Origin: an uncultured Bacteroidaceae bacterium | GTDB taxonomy: Bacteria > Bacteroidota > Bacteroidia > Bacteroidales > Bacteroidaceae | DNA length: 64,000 nt | NCBI GenBank assembly: GCA_905235575.1 | Contig: CAJOLZ010000015.1 | Location: 1-64,000 of the forward strand | Direction: 5' to 3' | Shown: positions 29,580-40,498 of the stretch, in pieces | How positions within the stretch are numbered: position 1 is the first letter of the stretch | How the letters are laid out: each line of letters opens with the position of its first letter | The notes under the pieces: model-generated | Databases searched by the model: none | The model's input: only the letters and a program-made list of their open reading frames with translations | Told to the model about the DNA's origin: nothing | Translations under genes and position numbers: made by a program

Positions 29580-31217
29580 ATGACAGATTTCAAGTATGCT
29601 CCCATGTTTCAGATGGGAAAGGACGAGACAGAGTACTATCTCCTGACTAAGGAAGGTGTCTCGGTGAGTGAGTTCGAAGGCCACAAGATATTGAAAGTGA
29701 CACCCGAAGCGCTGACACGGATGGCCAATGCAGCCTTCCGCGACGTCAGTTTCCTCCTGCGCCGTTCCCACAACGAGCAGGTCGCCAAGATTCTCTCTGA
29801 CCCCGAAGCGAGCGATAACGACAAGTATGTGGCACTGACATTCCTGCGCAACGCCGAAGTCTCTGCCAAGGGAAAGCTTCCTCTCTGCCAAGACACCGGC
29901 ACGGCCATCATTCATGGCGAGAAGGGACAGCAGGTGTGGACTGGTTTCTGCGACGAAGAAGCACTCTCGCTCGGCGTCTTCAAAACCTACACCGAAGAGA
30001 ATCTCCGCTACAGCCAGAACGCTCCGCTCAATATGTATGACGAGGTAAACACAAAGTGCAACCTGCCGGCACAGATTGACATCGAGGCCACCGAAGGCAT
30101 GGAATATCGCTTCCTGATGGTGACAAAGGGTGGCGGCTCGGCCAACAAGACCTATCTCTATCAGGAGACGAAGGCGCGCATACAGAATCCCGGCACGCTC
30201 ATTCCGTTCCTCGTCGAAAAGATGAAGACACTGGGCACGGCTGCCTGTCCGCCCTACCACATCGCAATCGTCATCGGCGGAACCAGTGCCGAGAAGAACC
30301 TGCTGACGGTGAAACTGGCCAGCACGCACTATTACGATTCGCTGCCCACCACGGGTGACGAGACGGGACGTGCCTTCCGCGACATCGAACTCGAGAAGCA
30401 ACTCCTCGAAGAGGCCCACAACATCGGGCTGGGTGCACAGTTCGGCGGCAAGTACATGGCTCACGACGTGCGCGTGGTGCGTCTGCCGCGACATGGTGCC
30501 AGCTGCCCCATCGGACTGGGCGTCAGCTGCTCGGCCGACCGCAATATCAAGGCCAAGATTGACGAGAACGGCATCTGGATTGAGAAGATGGATGACAAGC
30601 CCTACGAGCTCATCCCCGAGGAACTCCGCAACGCCGGCGAGGGCGAGGTGGTGAAAATCGACCTCAACCAGCCCATGAGCGAGGTTTGCAAGATACTGAC
30701 CAAGTATCCCGTAAGCACCCGTCTGAGTCTGAACGGCACCATCATCGTGGGTCGAGACATCGCCCATGCCAAGATAAAAGCGCGTCTGGATGCCGGCGAA
30801 GGCATGCCGCAATATCTGAAAGACCATCCCATCTACTACGCAGGTCCTGCCAAGACCCCGGCCGGAATGGCGTGCGGCTCCATGGGACCCACAACAGCCG
30901 GGCGTATGGACCCCTATGTCGATGAGTTCCAAGACCACGGAGGTTCGCTCATCATGCTGGCCAAGGGCAATCGCTCGCAGGCTGTCACCGATGCCTGCCG
31001 CAAGCACGGAGGCTTCTACCTCGGCTCCATTGGCGGTCCGGCAGCCATCCTGGCACAGAACAATATCAAGAGCATCGAGTGTGTGGAATATCCCGAACTG
31101 GGCATGGAGGCCATTTGGAAAATCGAGGTCGAGGACTTCCCCGCCTTCATCCTCGTCGACGACAAGGGTAACGACTTCTTCAAGCAACTCAAGCCTTGCT
31201 GCCCCAAGAATAAATAA
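29580..31217 (+). CDS. Class I (Fe-S) fumarate hydratase
   Basis: [73 protein letters not shown]. Confidence 0.93.
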   Translation: MTDFKYAPMFQMGKDETEYYLLTKEGVSVSEFEGHKILKVTPEALTRMANAAFRDVSFLLRRSHNEQVAKILSDPEASDNDKYVALTFLRNAEVSAKGKLPLCQDTGTAIIHGEKGQQVWTGFCDEEALSLGVFKTYTEENLRYSQNAPLNMYDEVNTKCNLPAQIDIEATEGMEYRFLMVTKGGGSANKTYLYQETKARIQNPGTLIPFLVEKMKTLGTAACPPYHIAIVIGGTSAEKNLLTVKLASTHYYDSLPTTGDETGRAFRDIELEKQLLEEAHNIGLGAQFGGKYMAHDVRVVRLPRHGASCPIGLGVSCSADRNIKAKIDENGIWIEKMDDKPYELIPEELRNAGEGEVVKIDLNQPMSEVCKILTKYPVSTRLSLNGTIIVGRDIAHAKIKARLDAGEGMPQYLKDHPIYYAGPAKTPAGMACGSMGPTTAGRMDPYVDEFQDHGGSLIMLAKGNRSQAVTDACRKHGGFYLGSIGGPAAILAQNNIKSIECVEYPELGMEAIWKIEVEDFPAFILVDDKGNDFFKQLKPCCPKNK

Positions 31218-31245
31218 TGTATAAGCCACTCAATTTGGTAACATC

Positions 31246-31704
31246 ATGAGTGAAGAAACTTATGCAGTGGGCGTTGACCCCATCCAGCCAGCGCTCATCG
31301 TAACCGAGGAAATGAAGGCGACCCTTCGGAGTTCAGTCCGTTGGGCCAAATTCTTGCTGGTTGTTATGACCATCATGCTCGTTCTCCTTCTCTGCCTTGG
31401 CGTCGTTCTCATCATTTTTGCCAATAAATCGACTCTGCTCATCCTCCCCTATGCATCATCGGAGCTTTTCGTGCAGGGCATTATCGACGTCGTTCTCGTC
31501 CTCTTGCTGATATACCCCCTTGTCAAGGGTTATATCTTTTGCAAAAGCATCCGGAGGGCGTGTGACACAGACAGCGAGACTGAGCTTGCGCGCGGATTAT
31601 CCGCCATGCGCTTGTGGTTGCGTTTCTATGGCATCCTCACCATCATCGCTCTCGTCCTCTATCCGCTGCTCGCCATCGGATTCATTATCGCCAGGTCTGA
31701 CTGA
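31246..31704 (+). CDS. Small multi-pass membrane protein of unknown function
   Basis: Three to four hydrophobic segments; no recognised motif. Confidence 0.55.
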   Translation: MSEETYAVGVDPIQPALIVTEEMKATLRSSVRWAKFLLVVMTIMLVLLLCLGVVLIIFANKSTLLILPYASSELFVQGIIDVVLVLLLIYPLVKGYIFCKSIRRACDTDSETELARGLSAMRLWLRFYGILTIIALVLYPLLAIGFIIARSD

Positions 31705-31740
31705 ACAGTTTCGGAGGGCCTGACTGAGAAATGTTAAAAA

Positions 31741-31820
31741 CGCACCGTGGTGCGTTGGCCATCGCAACGTGCTGCGTCGGGCGTCGCACCGTGGTGCGTT
31801 TCCTGTCGGTCCACGGTGTT
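31741..31820 (+). repeat. 22-bp-phased dyad array, locus D (4 units, last degenerate)
   Basis: CGCACCGTGGTGCG-TTGGCCAT-CGCAACGTGCTGCG-TCGGGCGT-CGCACCGTGGTGCG-TTTCCTGT-CGGTCCACGGTGTT, preceded by AAAAA. Confidence 0.9.
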
Positions 31821-31827
31821 CGTGAGG

Positions 31828-31870
31828 AAAGCCCTGCTGCATCCTCGTCCGGAGGAGACAGCAGGGCTTT
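31828..31870. terminator. Bidirectional intrinsic terminator between convergent genes
   Basis: AAAGCCCTGCTG..CAGCAGGGCTTT perfect 12-bp stem. Confidence 0.7.
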
Positions 31871-31906
31871 GTCATGCCTGCGTGGCACGTGTGTGCTGCG
31901 GTTCGG

Positions 31907-34900
31907 TCAGTCTTGGCGTTTGGGCAGGTTGAATCCTGTAAGGAGCAGTCGCGGCTGGCCGGCATGGACATCCTCGTCGTGCCATTCGACGCTGACCGGC
32001 ATCTGCTCGCCCGGCATCAAGTGGAAATAATTCTGGCTGTAGAATACAGGCAGAATCTGGTTGCCATCGCCGTCCACCAGCGAGAGACGCAGCATGAGGG
32101 CGGGCTCGCTGCCGGTGTTGGTCACGAGATATTGTCCCGGAGCATCGCCTGCGGTGAGGCTCACCTGGGCCGTGGGTAGCGTGAAGAGGTCCTGCTGCGA
32201 CGGTGTGGTGGAGAGGACGTATACGTTTTTCGACGGCTGCGCTTCGCCAGCCTCGCTCTGGATGGAGAGGGAGAGGAAATAGGTGCCTTCGTAGCCCTCG
32301 GGAGCGCCAGCCCAGAAACAGTCGATGGTGGTGTCGGTGAGCGATTCCACGCGTGCAGTGCGCTGCCACAGAGGACTTCCGTGCAGGTCGTAGATGGTGG
32401 CTTCGATGGTGACGAGGCTGCTCGGTGCCGAGAGGTTGACCATCTGCACCATACCCGTGAGCGCGTTGTACTGGGCGTGAAGGGGTTCGCAGGCCTTACG
32501 CACGCCAAAGTAGGCGGCGGTGGGTGCCAGGTAGTAGTCGTAGGTCTGCCATACCATCGACGGCCAACACGGGTGGCTCATCCAGATGAGGAGTCCCTGG
32601 CGCTGCGTGTTCGAGGCCTCGTACATGGCGCGGTATCCGTCGTAGTTCTGCCATTGGGCTATCGCAGCGTAGGCCGAGACGCCGGGCTCTCGCAGGGGAC
32701 CGAAGCGGTTGAGCAGAATCTGATTGAAAGATGAACCGGCCTGCGCACCCTGCTGCGTGAAGTCGTGCTGCCCCCAGGCATCGCCCTGCGGCCACAGATG
32801 TTCTGTCGTCATCATGCGCCTGAGACTTTCGGCTTCGGGTATGTTGGGCATTCCCCGTTCGGTGTGTAGCTTGCCCGTCTGCTTCTCGAAATACTCCTCC
32901 ACCGGTCGTGCCTGATAGGGCCCGTGGCCGCTGACACCGTCGTCGGCAGAGCTCGGAATGTAGAGCGAACCCGGGAGCAACTGGCTGGTGATGCGCTTCA
33001 GCTGGGTGTTGATGGTCTCAGGAGGATAGCCCTCGTTGCGTCCGCAGAAGAGTGCGATGGATGCATGATGGCGGATGCGGCGGACATAGTCGGTGGCGTT
33101 TTGGAGGAACATGCGCTCGTCGTCCGGGTTAGGTCCGTCCACGGGATTGGCGAGCCAGAAGTCCTGCCACACCATCACACCGTAGCGGTCGCAGGCTTCG
33201 TAGAATTCCTCGTCGCCCGTCTGTCCCACCCAGTTCCGAATCATGTTGCAGTTCATCTCGCGGTGGTATCTGACGGCTGCGTCGTACTCTCTACCTCGAT
33301 AGTTGAGGTGATTCTCGGGGAAGCCCCAGTTGCCGCCAAGGGGTACGAGCCGCTGACCGTTGACATATATCTGCAACTGGCTCATTTCGTCCTTGTAGGT
33401 CACTTCACGAATGCCCGCCTTATAAGAGATGGCGACGCTGTCGGTCGACGCTGCCGATGTGTTCGGGAAGAAGGCAAAGCCGGCATCGTAAAGGAAGGGC
33501 TCGCCGTATCCCACAGGCCACCAGAGCTGCATTTCCTGCTGGCGGAGCTGTGCGAACTGGGCAGGATTGAAGGTGATTTCGCTTTCGGACTCAGGTTCTA
33601 TAAGTACGTTCTTCTCGAAACGAATGTCTCCGATGTGACCTTGCAGAAGTCCTGCCACCTGTTCTCTGGAATAGTTGTGCAGGACGACCCGCGGTGTCAT
33701 TGTGGCGCGACCGTCAGTGAGTGTCGTGGTCACTAAGGGGTCGGATACGGTGACGGCGCTGGTGGCGGTCAGATAGACGTCGTTCCAGATGCCGATGTCG
33801 CGGCCGGGGATGGTGGTAATCCAGTCCCATCCGATGGTGGCATGGAATGTGGGATTGTCCGCTCCCAGCACGCCGCCGTTGAAACTGGTGTTCAGTTGTG
33901 TCTTGGTTTTGCGTGCTCCCGGATGAGCTGTGCGCCGGATAATCACTTCGAGCTGGTTCTCACCCTTCTTGAGGTATTCCGAGATGTCGAACTGTCCGCG
34001 CTTGAAGGCTCCTTCGATGCGCCCCAGTCGCTCCCCGTTCAGCCATACGTCGGCTTTCCAATTGATGCCGTCGAAGTTGAGCAACACGTGTTTGTCTGCC
34101 ATCTCCTTGGGCACCGTGAACGTGCGGCGATAGCGGAAATCGCGGTTGAAGTATGTTTCGGAAATCATCGACAACTGGTCATCGAAGTTCGGGTCGGGCA
34201 GTGCACCGGCGTTGTAGTAGGACGAAAGGACCGTAGCCGGCACGGTGGCAACAATCTCGGGGCCGCAGGCTTCGGGGCGTTCTTTATTGTCTGTGGCTTG
34301 AGGTCTGAGGGGGCAGAGCGTCCATGCACCTCCGTTCAGATAGTATCTGTCTCCCTTCCATCCTGCTTCGGGTTGCGGTTGTGGTGAAACACCGCCGCGC
34401 CCCATCACTTCCATCTCAGAGATTGCTGCTGCTCCGTCGGTGGTTACGCGTACATATCGTGCCTTTTGGTTCATGTGAAGCACGGTTGCGCGCGTCGAGC
34501 AGGTCAGTTTTCCGACGGGTGTCCATTGCTGTGCGTCGTTCGAGATGTCGATGGAACATGTGCCGGAGGGCAGGGCTGGGTGGAGCTTCACGGATGTTAT
34601 GCTGGCTACGTCGCCGAGGTCAACATAGGCCCACTCAGGTCCGTCGGTGAGCCATGTGCTGCTGAAATGTTGCGAGGGCAGCAGCGTGTGCACGTCTTCT
34701 CCGTTCTTGCGCAACGTGATTTCCTTTATCGACCAATAGAGCGCATTGCCCTCTTGCAGCGTGAATTTCAGTTGGTTGAAAGTGCGAAGGCCCTCCAATG
34801 AGAATGCCTCTTTCAGTGTTCGTGCCGGTTTGCCTCCGTCTTCGGTCTGTTTGTTGGGGTCGCTGCTCACCTTGCCGCGATATGGTGTTCCCGGCAGTTC

Positions 34901-35413
34901 CTTGCCTTCCGACGTGGCGGTATGGCTCTTGCTGTTTCCCTGGCTTGTCTGGCATTTCAGCGTGTAGCCCTCGTTGGGTCGCAGGTCGTCATAGGCCACA
35001 TATCCCTCGAGCACCACCTCGTCGGCTTCCACGGTCATGCCTTTCCATTCGTATGCCAGCGTGGCCTGGGCCCCTTCCACCATGATGTTCGACCACTCGC
35101 TTTCGTTGGTGGCCAGTTCGCGCTCGGCTGTCGGGAGCGGTTTCCCGTTGCGCAGGACTATCAGGTGTGGAGGTTCTCCGGTGGATATCTCACCGTCGGT
35201 GAGGAGTTGTGCCGTCAGGTTCTTGTCGTGGGCCGAGGATTGATACACGGCGCGATGGAGCGCCAGGTTGCGTGACGATGTGTCGGCTTTCGGCGCGGGA
35301 CCGAAGTATTCCGAAGGTCGTCCGGGGTAGATGCCGATGCCGCGTGTCTGCTGAACCTGGGCGGAAGCGGCCGTGGCGAGCATTGTCAGGAAGAGGAAGG
35401 CGAAGCGTCTCAT
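31907..35413 (-). CDS. Large secreted glycoside hydrolase family 2-type protein with F5/8-type (discoidin-like) segment
   Basis: Signal MRRFAFLFLTMLATAASAQ; KADVWLNGERLGRIEGAFKRGQFDISEYLKKGENQLEVII; NWGFPENHLNYRGREYDAAVRYHREMNCNMIRNWVGQTGDEEFYEACDRYGVMVWQDFWLAN; ALFCGRNEGYPP. Confidence 0.85.
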   Translation of the reverse strand: MRRFAFLFLTMLATAASAQVQQTRGIGIYPGRPSEYFGPAPKADTSSRNLALHRAVYQSSAHDKNLTAQLLTDGEISTGEPPHLIVLRNGKPLPTAERELATNESEWSNIMVEGAQATLAYEWKGMTVEADEVVLEGYVAYDDLRPNEGYTLKCQTSQGNSKSHTATSEGKELPGTPYRGKVSSDPNKQTEDGGKPARTLKEAFSLEGLRTFNQLKFTLQEGNALYWSIKEITLRKNGEDVHTLLPSQHFSSTWLTDGPEWAYVDLGDVASITSVKLHPALPSGTCSIDISNDAQQWTPVGKLTCSTRATVLHMNQKARYVRVTTDGAAAISEMEVMGRGGVSPQPQPEAGWKGDRYYLNGGAWTLCPLRPQATDNKERPEACGPEIVATVPATVLSSYYNAGALPDPNFDDQLSMISETYFNRDFRYRRTFTVPKEMADKHVLLNFDGINWKADVWLNGERLGRIEGAFKRGQFDISEYLKKGENQLEVIIRRTAHPGARKTKTQLNTSFNGGVLGADNPTFHATIGWDWITTIPGRDIGIWNDVYLTATSAVTVSDPLVTTTLTDGRATMTPRVVLHNYSREQVAGLLQGHIGDIRFEKNVLIEPESESEITFNPAQFAQLRQQEMQLWWPVGYGEPFLYDAGFAFFPNTSAASTDSVAISYKAGIREVTYKDEMSQLQIYVNGQRLVPLGGNWGFPENHLNYRGREYDAAVRYHREMNCNMIRNWVGQTGDEEFYEACDRYGVMVWQDFWLANPVDGPNPDDERMFLQNATDYVRRIRHHASIALFCGRNEGYPPETINTQLKRITSQLLPGSLYIPSSADDGVSGHGPYQARPVEEYFEKQTGKLHTERGMPNIPEAESLRRMMTTEHLWPQGDAWGQHDFTQQGAQAGSSFNQILLNRFGPLREPGVSAYAAIAQWQNYDGYRAMYEASNTQRQGLLIWMSHPCWPSMVWQTYDYYLAPTAAYFGVRKACEPLHAQYNALTGMVQMVNLSAPSSLVTIEATIYDLHGSPLWQRTARVESLTDTTIDCFWAGAPEGYEGTYFLSLSIQSEAGEAQPSKNVYVLSTTPSQQDLFTLPTAQVSLTAGDAPGQYLVTNTGSEPALMLRLSLVDGDGNQILPVFYSQNYFHLMPGEQMPVSVEWHDEDVHAGQPRLLLTGFNLPKRQD

Positions 35414-35629
35414 GTGTTGAAAAATATGCTTACTTGGTGAATCGATGTTTATCGGCTGCCAGTCCGTGCCGCAGCCCGTCGGGAAAGTCCTCGCGAGGAG
35501 GGGCGAATGGCGCTTTGGCTTCGTGGCATGTGTGGCTTGTCTTGACGTCGGTTTCAATAGGTTTATTATGAGTGACTTATGTATCTGTCTGCGGCGATTA
35601 TGCCCAATGTTGTGCGATGTGCCGGAAAA

Positions 35630-35709
35630 CGCACCGTGGTCCGTCGGCTGTCGCACCGTGGTGCGCAGGCCTTCGCAACGTGGTGCGACGGGCGTCGCAC
35701 TGTGGTGCG
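35630..35709 (-). repeat. 22-bp-phased dyad array, locus E (4 units)
   Basis: CGCACCGTGGTCCG-TCGGCTGT-CGCACCGTGGTGCG-CAGGCCTT-CGCAACGTGGTGCG-ACGGGCGT-CGCACTGTGGTGCG flanked by GAAAA and TTTTG. Confidence 0.92.
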
Positions 35710-35737
35710 TTTTGTCTCACGTTGCAGCATTCGGCCT

Positions 35738-36562
35738 TCAGTTTTGGTCGGCTATCTCTGTCGCGGGCTGTGGGCGAGACGCTTTCTTCCGTCGCCAGTA
35801 GTGGTAGAGCAGGACGATGCCGATGACGTATAGCACGGCGATGAGTGTCCACAGGGCGGTGCCGCTCAGTCCCATCCATTCGGCATACGAGAAATCCTCG
35901 GCATCTTCGCCCAGCCGGAGCATCTCCTCCACCGAAAAGGAGTTGTTGGCAATGTGGATGATTGAGACCAGGACAATGTTGCGTGTGCAGTGGTAGATGA
36001 AACCCAGCATCAGTCCTGCGATGAAGGCGAAGAATATCTGTGCCGGATTGAGGTGTATGATGCCGAAGAGAAACGCACTGAAAACGATGGCCTTCCATGG
36101 GCGGATGCCGGCGCGGAGCATGGCGCCCTCTGCTCCCTCGCGGAAGATAAGTTCCTCAGCAATAGGCCCTATGATTCCCAGAAAGAGGGCACCGCCGCTG
36201 GTCTTCACCAGGGCATACATCTCCTGCTCCGATATGTTGGGCAGGTCGAGTTGCTCGTTCAGCAGGTCGGTGGCAATGATGCATACGATAGCTCCCACTA
36301 TCGCCAGACAGGCGTTGCTCCAATGGAAGGGCCGCGGATCGAATGTGCGGGGGATGCGCAACATCTTCTTCCACCACAGGAAGAGACAGGTGCTAATCAC
36401 CGAAAGGAGCATCGCCGCAATTGTTGCATAGTTCCTAAACTCATTGCTGGCGACACCCATCAGCACGAAAGGACCCATAATGATGATAGCCCAAAGGACT
36501 TGTGTGACGGGGTATAACAATGCCGCCAGAAACGATTTCAGATAGATATTCGATGTATTCAT
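35738..36562 (-). CDS. CPBP-family intramembrane glutamic endopeptidase (Abi/CAAX-like)
   Basis: PIAEELIFREGAEGAMLRAG; VFSAFLFGIIHLNPAQIFFAFIAGLMLGFIYHCTRNIVLVSIIHIANNS. Confidence 0.88.
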   Translation of the reverse strand: MNTSNIYLKSFLAALLYPVTQVLWAIIIMGPFVLMGVASNEFRNYATIAAMLLSVISTCLFLWWKKMLRIPRTFDPRPFHWSNACLAIVGAIVCIIATDLLNEQLDLPNISEQEMYALVKTSGGALFLGIIGPIAEELIFREGAEGAMLRAGIRPWKAIVFSAFLFGIIHLNPAQIFFAFIAGLMLGFIYHCTRNIVLVSIIHIANNSFSVEEMLRLGEDAEDFSYAEWMGLSGTALWTLIAVLYVIGIVLLYHYWRRKKASRPQPATEIADQN

Positions 36563-36584
36563 GGTTAGGTTATGTTTTATCTTT

Positions 36585-38036
36585 TCATTCGTCCATTTGA
36601 ACCGTGCGGTGCAATACAAACTGGAGCGCCTCGCGCATAATTTTCGCACCACTCAGATAGATGATGCCCAGATAGAGCGCGGCAGCCAACACGACCTTGC
36701 ATATCAGCAGGCACAGTATGTTCTCAATCGGTCTTGTGACCCACCATGTGAACGACATCACAGCCAGACTGATGACGAGGAATGGCAACACGTCGCGCAG
36801 CGCATCCCAAAGACTGAGACGTATAAGGCGCCAGGCAAAGAACTGCCATACGAAGAGCCATATGAGATTGAGACAGATGAAGTAGACGACCATCGCATAG
36901 ATACCGTAGGGAATCAGGACAATCAGTCCCAGAATGACAAGTGCGCTCAGGCAGACCGTGTTCCACAAGTTGATGCTGCTGCGCCCCTGGCTGATGGTCA
37001 TCTGGCTGTAGAGCGTAGCCAAAGGGAAAATGGCTCCGTAGATGCTCAGCATGGATAGCAGCATGGCGCTCTCTTCCCATTTCTGCCCAACTACCAACAA
37101 CAGGAACTCGCGGGCAATGAGACCCATACCTAACATACATGGGAAGGAGATGAACGAGACGAAGCGCAACATCTTTCGGAACACCTTGCGATAACGTGCG
37201 TTATCGTCAGTGACCCGCGACAAAACAGGTTGCGCCACGCCCGTCAGCATGCCATTGATGGTGTTGGCACACATGTCGTCCCACTTGCGCGCCGTGCCGT
37301 AGATGCCTGTCTGGTGCTCACCGTAGAACCTGCCGAGCAGCAGTCCGAGGATGTTGCTGCTAAGTGTGTTCACGATGTTTGTCAGCAGCAACTTGCAACC
37401 AAAACCGAACATCTTCCATGCCGGGCGTATGTCAATCTGGAATGAAGGTCGCCATGGCGAGTAGTACCAACTCAATATGGCCACAAAGAGAATGTAAAGC
37501 ACGTTCTGTGCAGCCAGACTCCAGTAGCCGCAGCCCGTCCATGCCATTGCAACCGATACACAGCCCGAAAGCACCACTGCAACAATGTTGACGATGCACA
37601 TCTCGCGGTTCATCAGATTCACGAAAAGGTAGGCGCGCTGCACGGTTCCCAGACTGCTGAAGAAGAATCCGAGGAAGAGAAAACGAGCCAGCCACGTCAA
37701 TTCCGGAATGTTGTAGAAACGGGCGATGAGTGGTGCGCAGAAGAAAAGAATGATGTAAAGCGAGGTGCCGATGGCTGCCTGTAGCCAAAAGACTGCATTA
37801 TAGTCGCGGTGTGTGCGCACTTTCAGATTGCACAGTGCCGCAATGAAACCACCTTCCTGTAAGACACTGCCCAAGGAGGCAAACACCATTAGCATGGTAA
37901 TCTTGCCATAGTCCGTGGTGTCGAGCCGACGCAGCAGAAGGATGCCTATCAGTGCGCCCAGCACTTGCACGGCGCCGTTGTTCAGCATGCCCCATGCGAA
38001 TCCACGGGCGGCCTTGTCTTTCAGTTCATGGTTCAC
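36585..38036 (-). CDS. Polysaccharide flippase / lipopolysaccharide biosynthesis protein (MATE-like, Wzx type)
   Basis: [44 protein letters not shown]; 12 or more TM segments. Confidence 0.85.
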   Translation of the reverse strand: MNHELKDKAARGFAWGMLNNGAVQVLGALIGILLLRRLDTTDYGKITMLMVFASLGSVLQEGGFIAALCNLKVRTHRDYNAVFWLQAAIGTSLYIILFFCAPLIARFYNIPELTWLARFLFLGFFFSSLGTVQRAYLFVNLMNREMCIVNIVAVVLSGCVSVAMAWTGCGYWSLAAQNVLYILFVAILSWYYSPWRPSFQIDIRPAWKMFGFGCKLLLTNIVNTLSSNILGLLLGRFYGEHQTGIYGTARKWDDMCANTINGMLTGVAQPVLSRVTDDNARYRKVFRKMLRFVSFISFPCMLGMGLIAREFLLLVVGQKWEESAMLLSMLSIYGAIFPLATLYSQMTISQGRSSINLWNTVCLSALVILGLIVLIPYGIYAMVVYFICLNLIWLFVWQFFAWRLIRLSLWDALRDVLPFLVISLAVMSFTWWVTRPIENILCLLICKVVLAAALYLGIIYLSGAKIMREALQFVLHRTVQMDE

Positions 38037-40090
38037 GATATGATGCTTCCCGGTTTCACTTCGCCCATGGTGGTGGTCAGATTGAGGTCGCCATTCCAGT
38101 TCACGGCACTCAGTATCATGCCGCAGCTTTCCTCGCCCATCATCTGTCGCGGTGCCAGATTGGCGATGAAAAGTACGCGCTGGCCCACCAGTTGTTCTGG
38201 TTCATACCATTGTGCTATTCCGCTCAGGATGGTGCGCATCTTGCCGGTACCGTCGTCGATGGAGAATTTCAGCAGTTTCTTGCTCTTCTTCACTTTCTCG
38301 CAGGCCTTCACGATGCCTACGCGGATGTCCAGTTTCTCGAAGTCGTCGAAGGGAATGTCCGGCTTCACGGGTGCTGGTTCGTAGGCGGCTTCTTCGTTGG
38401 CCTTGATGGTGTCCTCCAGTTTCTTAATCTGGGCAGCCACTACGTCGTCTTCGATTTTCGTGAAGAGCAGTTCGGGCTTTGGCAGTTGTTTTCCAGACGG
38501 CAGCAGGGTGGTGCTTCCTAGGTCTTCCCAACTGAACGTGTCCATCGCAATCATCTGGCGCAGGCGCTGGCTGCTGAAGGGCAGGAAGGGCTCGAAGGCA
38601 ATGGCCAGGTTGGCGGTCAGCTGGAGCGAGATGTTGATGATGGTCTTTACGCGTTCGGGGTCAGTCTTGATGAGCTTCCACGGTTCGCAGTCGGCAATAT
38701 ATTTGTTTCCGATGCGTGCCAAGTTCATGGCTTCCTTCTGTGCTTCGCGGAACTTGAAGTTCTCTATCAGCGTCTCGAGACGGGACTTCACGTCGCGGAA
38801 TTCATCGAGCGTCTCGCGGTCGTAGTCGTTCAGTGCGCCGCATTCGGGCACACGTCCTTCGTAGTATTTCTGCGTCAGTTGCAGTGCGCGGTTCACGAAA
38901 TTGCCGTACACAGCCACCAGCTCGTTGTTGCAGCGAGCCTGATAGTCGGCCCACGTGAAGTCGTTGTCTTTCGTCTCGGGTGCGTTGGCCGTCAGCACAT
39001 AGCGCAGTTCGTCCTGACGATTGGGCATGTCGTCGAGATATTCGTTGAGCCATACGGCATAGTTCTTCGACGTGGATATTTTGTTGCCTTCCAGGTTGAG
39101 GAACTCGTTGGCCGGCACGTTGTCGGGCAGGATATATCCGCCGTGAGCCTTCAGCATGGCCGGGAAGACGATGCAGTGGAAGACGATGTTGTCCTTGCCG
39201 ATGAAGTGCACCAGACGTGTCTCGGGGTCTTTCCACCATGTCTCCCACGAGCCCAGTTCGGGGTGGGCGTCGCAGAGTTCTTTCGTGTTCGAGATGTATC
39301 CGATGGGCGCGTCGAACCATACGTAGAGCACTTTGCCCTTGGCCTCCTCGATGGGTACGGGGATGCCCCATTCCAGATCGCGTGTCACGGCGCGTGGCTT
39401 CAGCCCGTTGTCCAGCCAGCTTTTGCACTGTCCGTATACGTTCGACCGCCACTCCTGATGTTCCTGCAGAATCCACTTTTCGAGCCACTCCTGGTCCTTG
39501 TCGAGCGGCAGGTACCAATGCTTGGTGGCGCGTTTTACCAGCGGATTTCCCGTTTCGGCATTATAGGGGTTGATGAGTTCCTCGGGCGAGAGTGTCGCTC
39601 CGCATGCCTCGCACTGGTCGCCGTAGGCATCCTTGGCATGGCAGCGTGGACATTCGCCGCGTATGTTGCGGTCGCTCAGGAAGTGATCTGTCTGCTCGTC
39701 GTAGAACTGTTCTGTCACTTTATCTACGAACACCCCCTTGTCATAGAGCGTGCGGAAGAAGTCGCTCGCCAGCTTGTAGTGTGTGGGGCTGGTGGTGCGG
39801 CTGTATATGTCGAACGAGATGCCGAAGCGGCTGAACGAATCCTTGATGAGTTCGTGGTATCGGTCCACCACCTGCTGTGTGGTGATGCCCTCCTTTCGGG
39901 CGCGTATGGTCACGGGTACGCCATGTTCGTCCGAACCGCCGATGAACAGCACGGGGCGGCCCTTCAGGCGCAGGTAGCGTACGTAGATGTCGGCAGGCAC
40001 ATATACGCCGGCCAGATGACCGATATGCACAGGCCCGTTGGCATAGGGCAGGGCCGATGTCACAGTTGTTCTCTTGTATTGTTTTTCCAT
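38033..40090 (-). CDS. metG: Methionyl-tRNA synthetase with C-terminal EMAP/tRNA-binding domain
   Basis: [39 protein letters not shown] (KMSKS equivalent); [27 protein letters not shown]. Confidence 0.96.
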   Translation of the reverse strand: MEKQYKRTTVTSALPYANGPVHIGHLAGVYVPADIYVRYLRLKGRPVLFIGGSDEHGVPVTIRARKEGITTQQVVDRYHELIKDSFSRFGISFDIYSRTTSPTHYKLASDFFRTLYDKGVFVDKVTEQFYDEQTDHFLSDRNIRGECPRCHAKDAYGDQCEACGATLSPEELINPYNAETGNPLVKRATKHWYLPLDKDQEWLEKWILQEHQEWRSNVYGQCKSWLDNGLKPRAVTRDLEWGIPVPIEEAKGKVLYVWFDAPIGYISNTKELCDAHPELGSWETWWKDPETRLVHFIGKDNIVFHCIVFPAMLKAHGGYILPDNVPANEFLNLEGNKISTSKNYAVWLNEYLDDMPNRQDELRYVLTANAPETKDNDFTWADYQARCNNELVAVYGNFVNRALQLTQKYYEGRVPECGALNDYDRETLDEFRDVKSRLETLIENFKFREAQKEAMNLARIGNKYIADCEPWKLIKTDPERVKTIINISLQLTANLAIAFEPFLPFSSQRLRQMIAMDTFSWEDLGSTTLLPSGKQLPKPELLFTKIEDDVVAAQIKKLEDTIKANEEAAYEPAPVKPDIPFDDFEKLDIRVGIVKACEKVKKSKKLLKFSIDDGTGKMRTILSGIAQWYEPEQLVGQRVLFIANLAPRQMMGEESCGMILSAVNWNGDLNLTTTMGEVKPGSIIS

Positions 40091-40119
40091 ATTTCTGATG
40101 AATGATTTATTTCTATTTG

Positions 40120-40212
40120 CAAAGGTACGAATAAGCGCGCAAAGCGCAAAGCGAAAAAGCAATTTTCGGTTTTGAGATTTCGAGTGAGCGTACGTCAGGA
40201 TGTAATTCAAGC
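40120..40212 (-). promoter_or_regulatory. metG promoter cassette
   Basis: Minus strand TTTG-CGCTTTGCGCGCTTATTCG-TACCTTTG; about 90 bp shared with the argS upstream region. Confidence 0.75.
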
Positions 40213-40287
40213 GAACGAATGGTGAGTGAAGTGCCAAAACTCGTTTTCAGACGCCTTTTCAGAGCGGCACTTTGATATGCCGAAAAA

Positions 40288-40367
40288 CGCACCACGCTGC
40301 GACGGGCGTCGCAACGTGGTGCGCAGGCCGTCGCACCGTGGTGCGTCAATCGATTTTCCACGGTGCG
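40288..40367 (+). repeat. 22-bp-phased dyad array, locus F (4 units, last degenerate)
   Basis: CGCACCACGCTGCG-ACGGGCGT-CGCAACGTGGTGCG-CAGGCCGT-CGCACCGTGGTGCG-TCAATCGA-TTTTCCACGGTGCG, flanked by AAAAA and TTTTTTT. Confidence 0.92.
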
Positions 40368-40411
40368 TTTTTTTATCCAGCGAATTTGTGGGGAGAAATT
40401 CAAGGCATTTT

Positions 40412-40442
40412 TTTGCGTTTTGCGCGCTTATTCGTACCTTTG
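40412..40442 (+). promoter_or_regulatory. Promoter cassette of Na/Pi cotransporter gene
   Basis: TTTG-CGTTTTGCGCGCTTATTCG-TACCTTTG. Confidence 0.75.
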
Positions 40443-40498
40443 CATACTGAAAGAGAAAAACCGAAAAGAAAAATAACGTTCACATAAACGCATTTTTT

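Noticed and set aside
28986-31229. 747-aa minus-strand ORF antisense to fumarase and hflX
   Set aside because: The plus strand encodes unmistakable fumarate hydratase and HflX; the antisense frame is a codon-bias artefact.
35738-36562. CPBP/Abi protease as a phage-resistance or bacteriocin-immunity module
   Set aside because: No bacteriocin or defence neighbours; these membrane proteases are common and mostly of unknown role.
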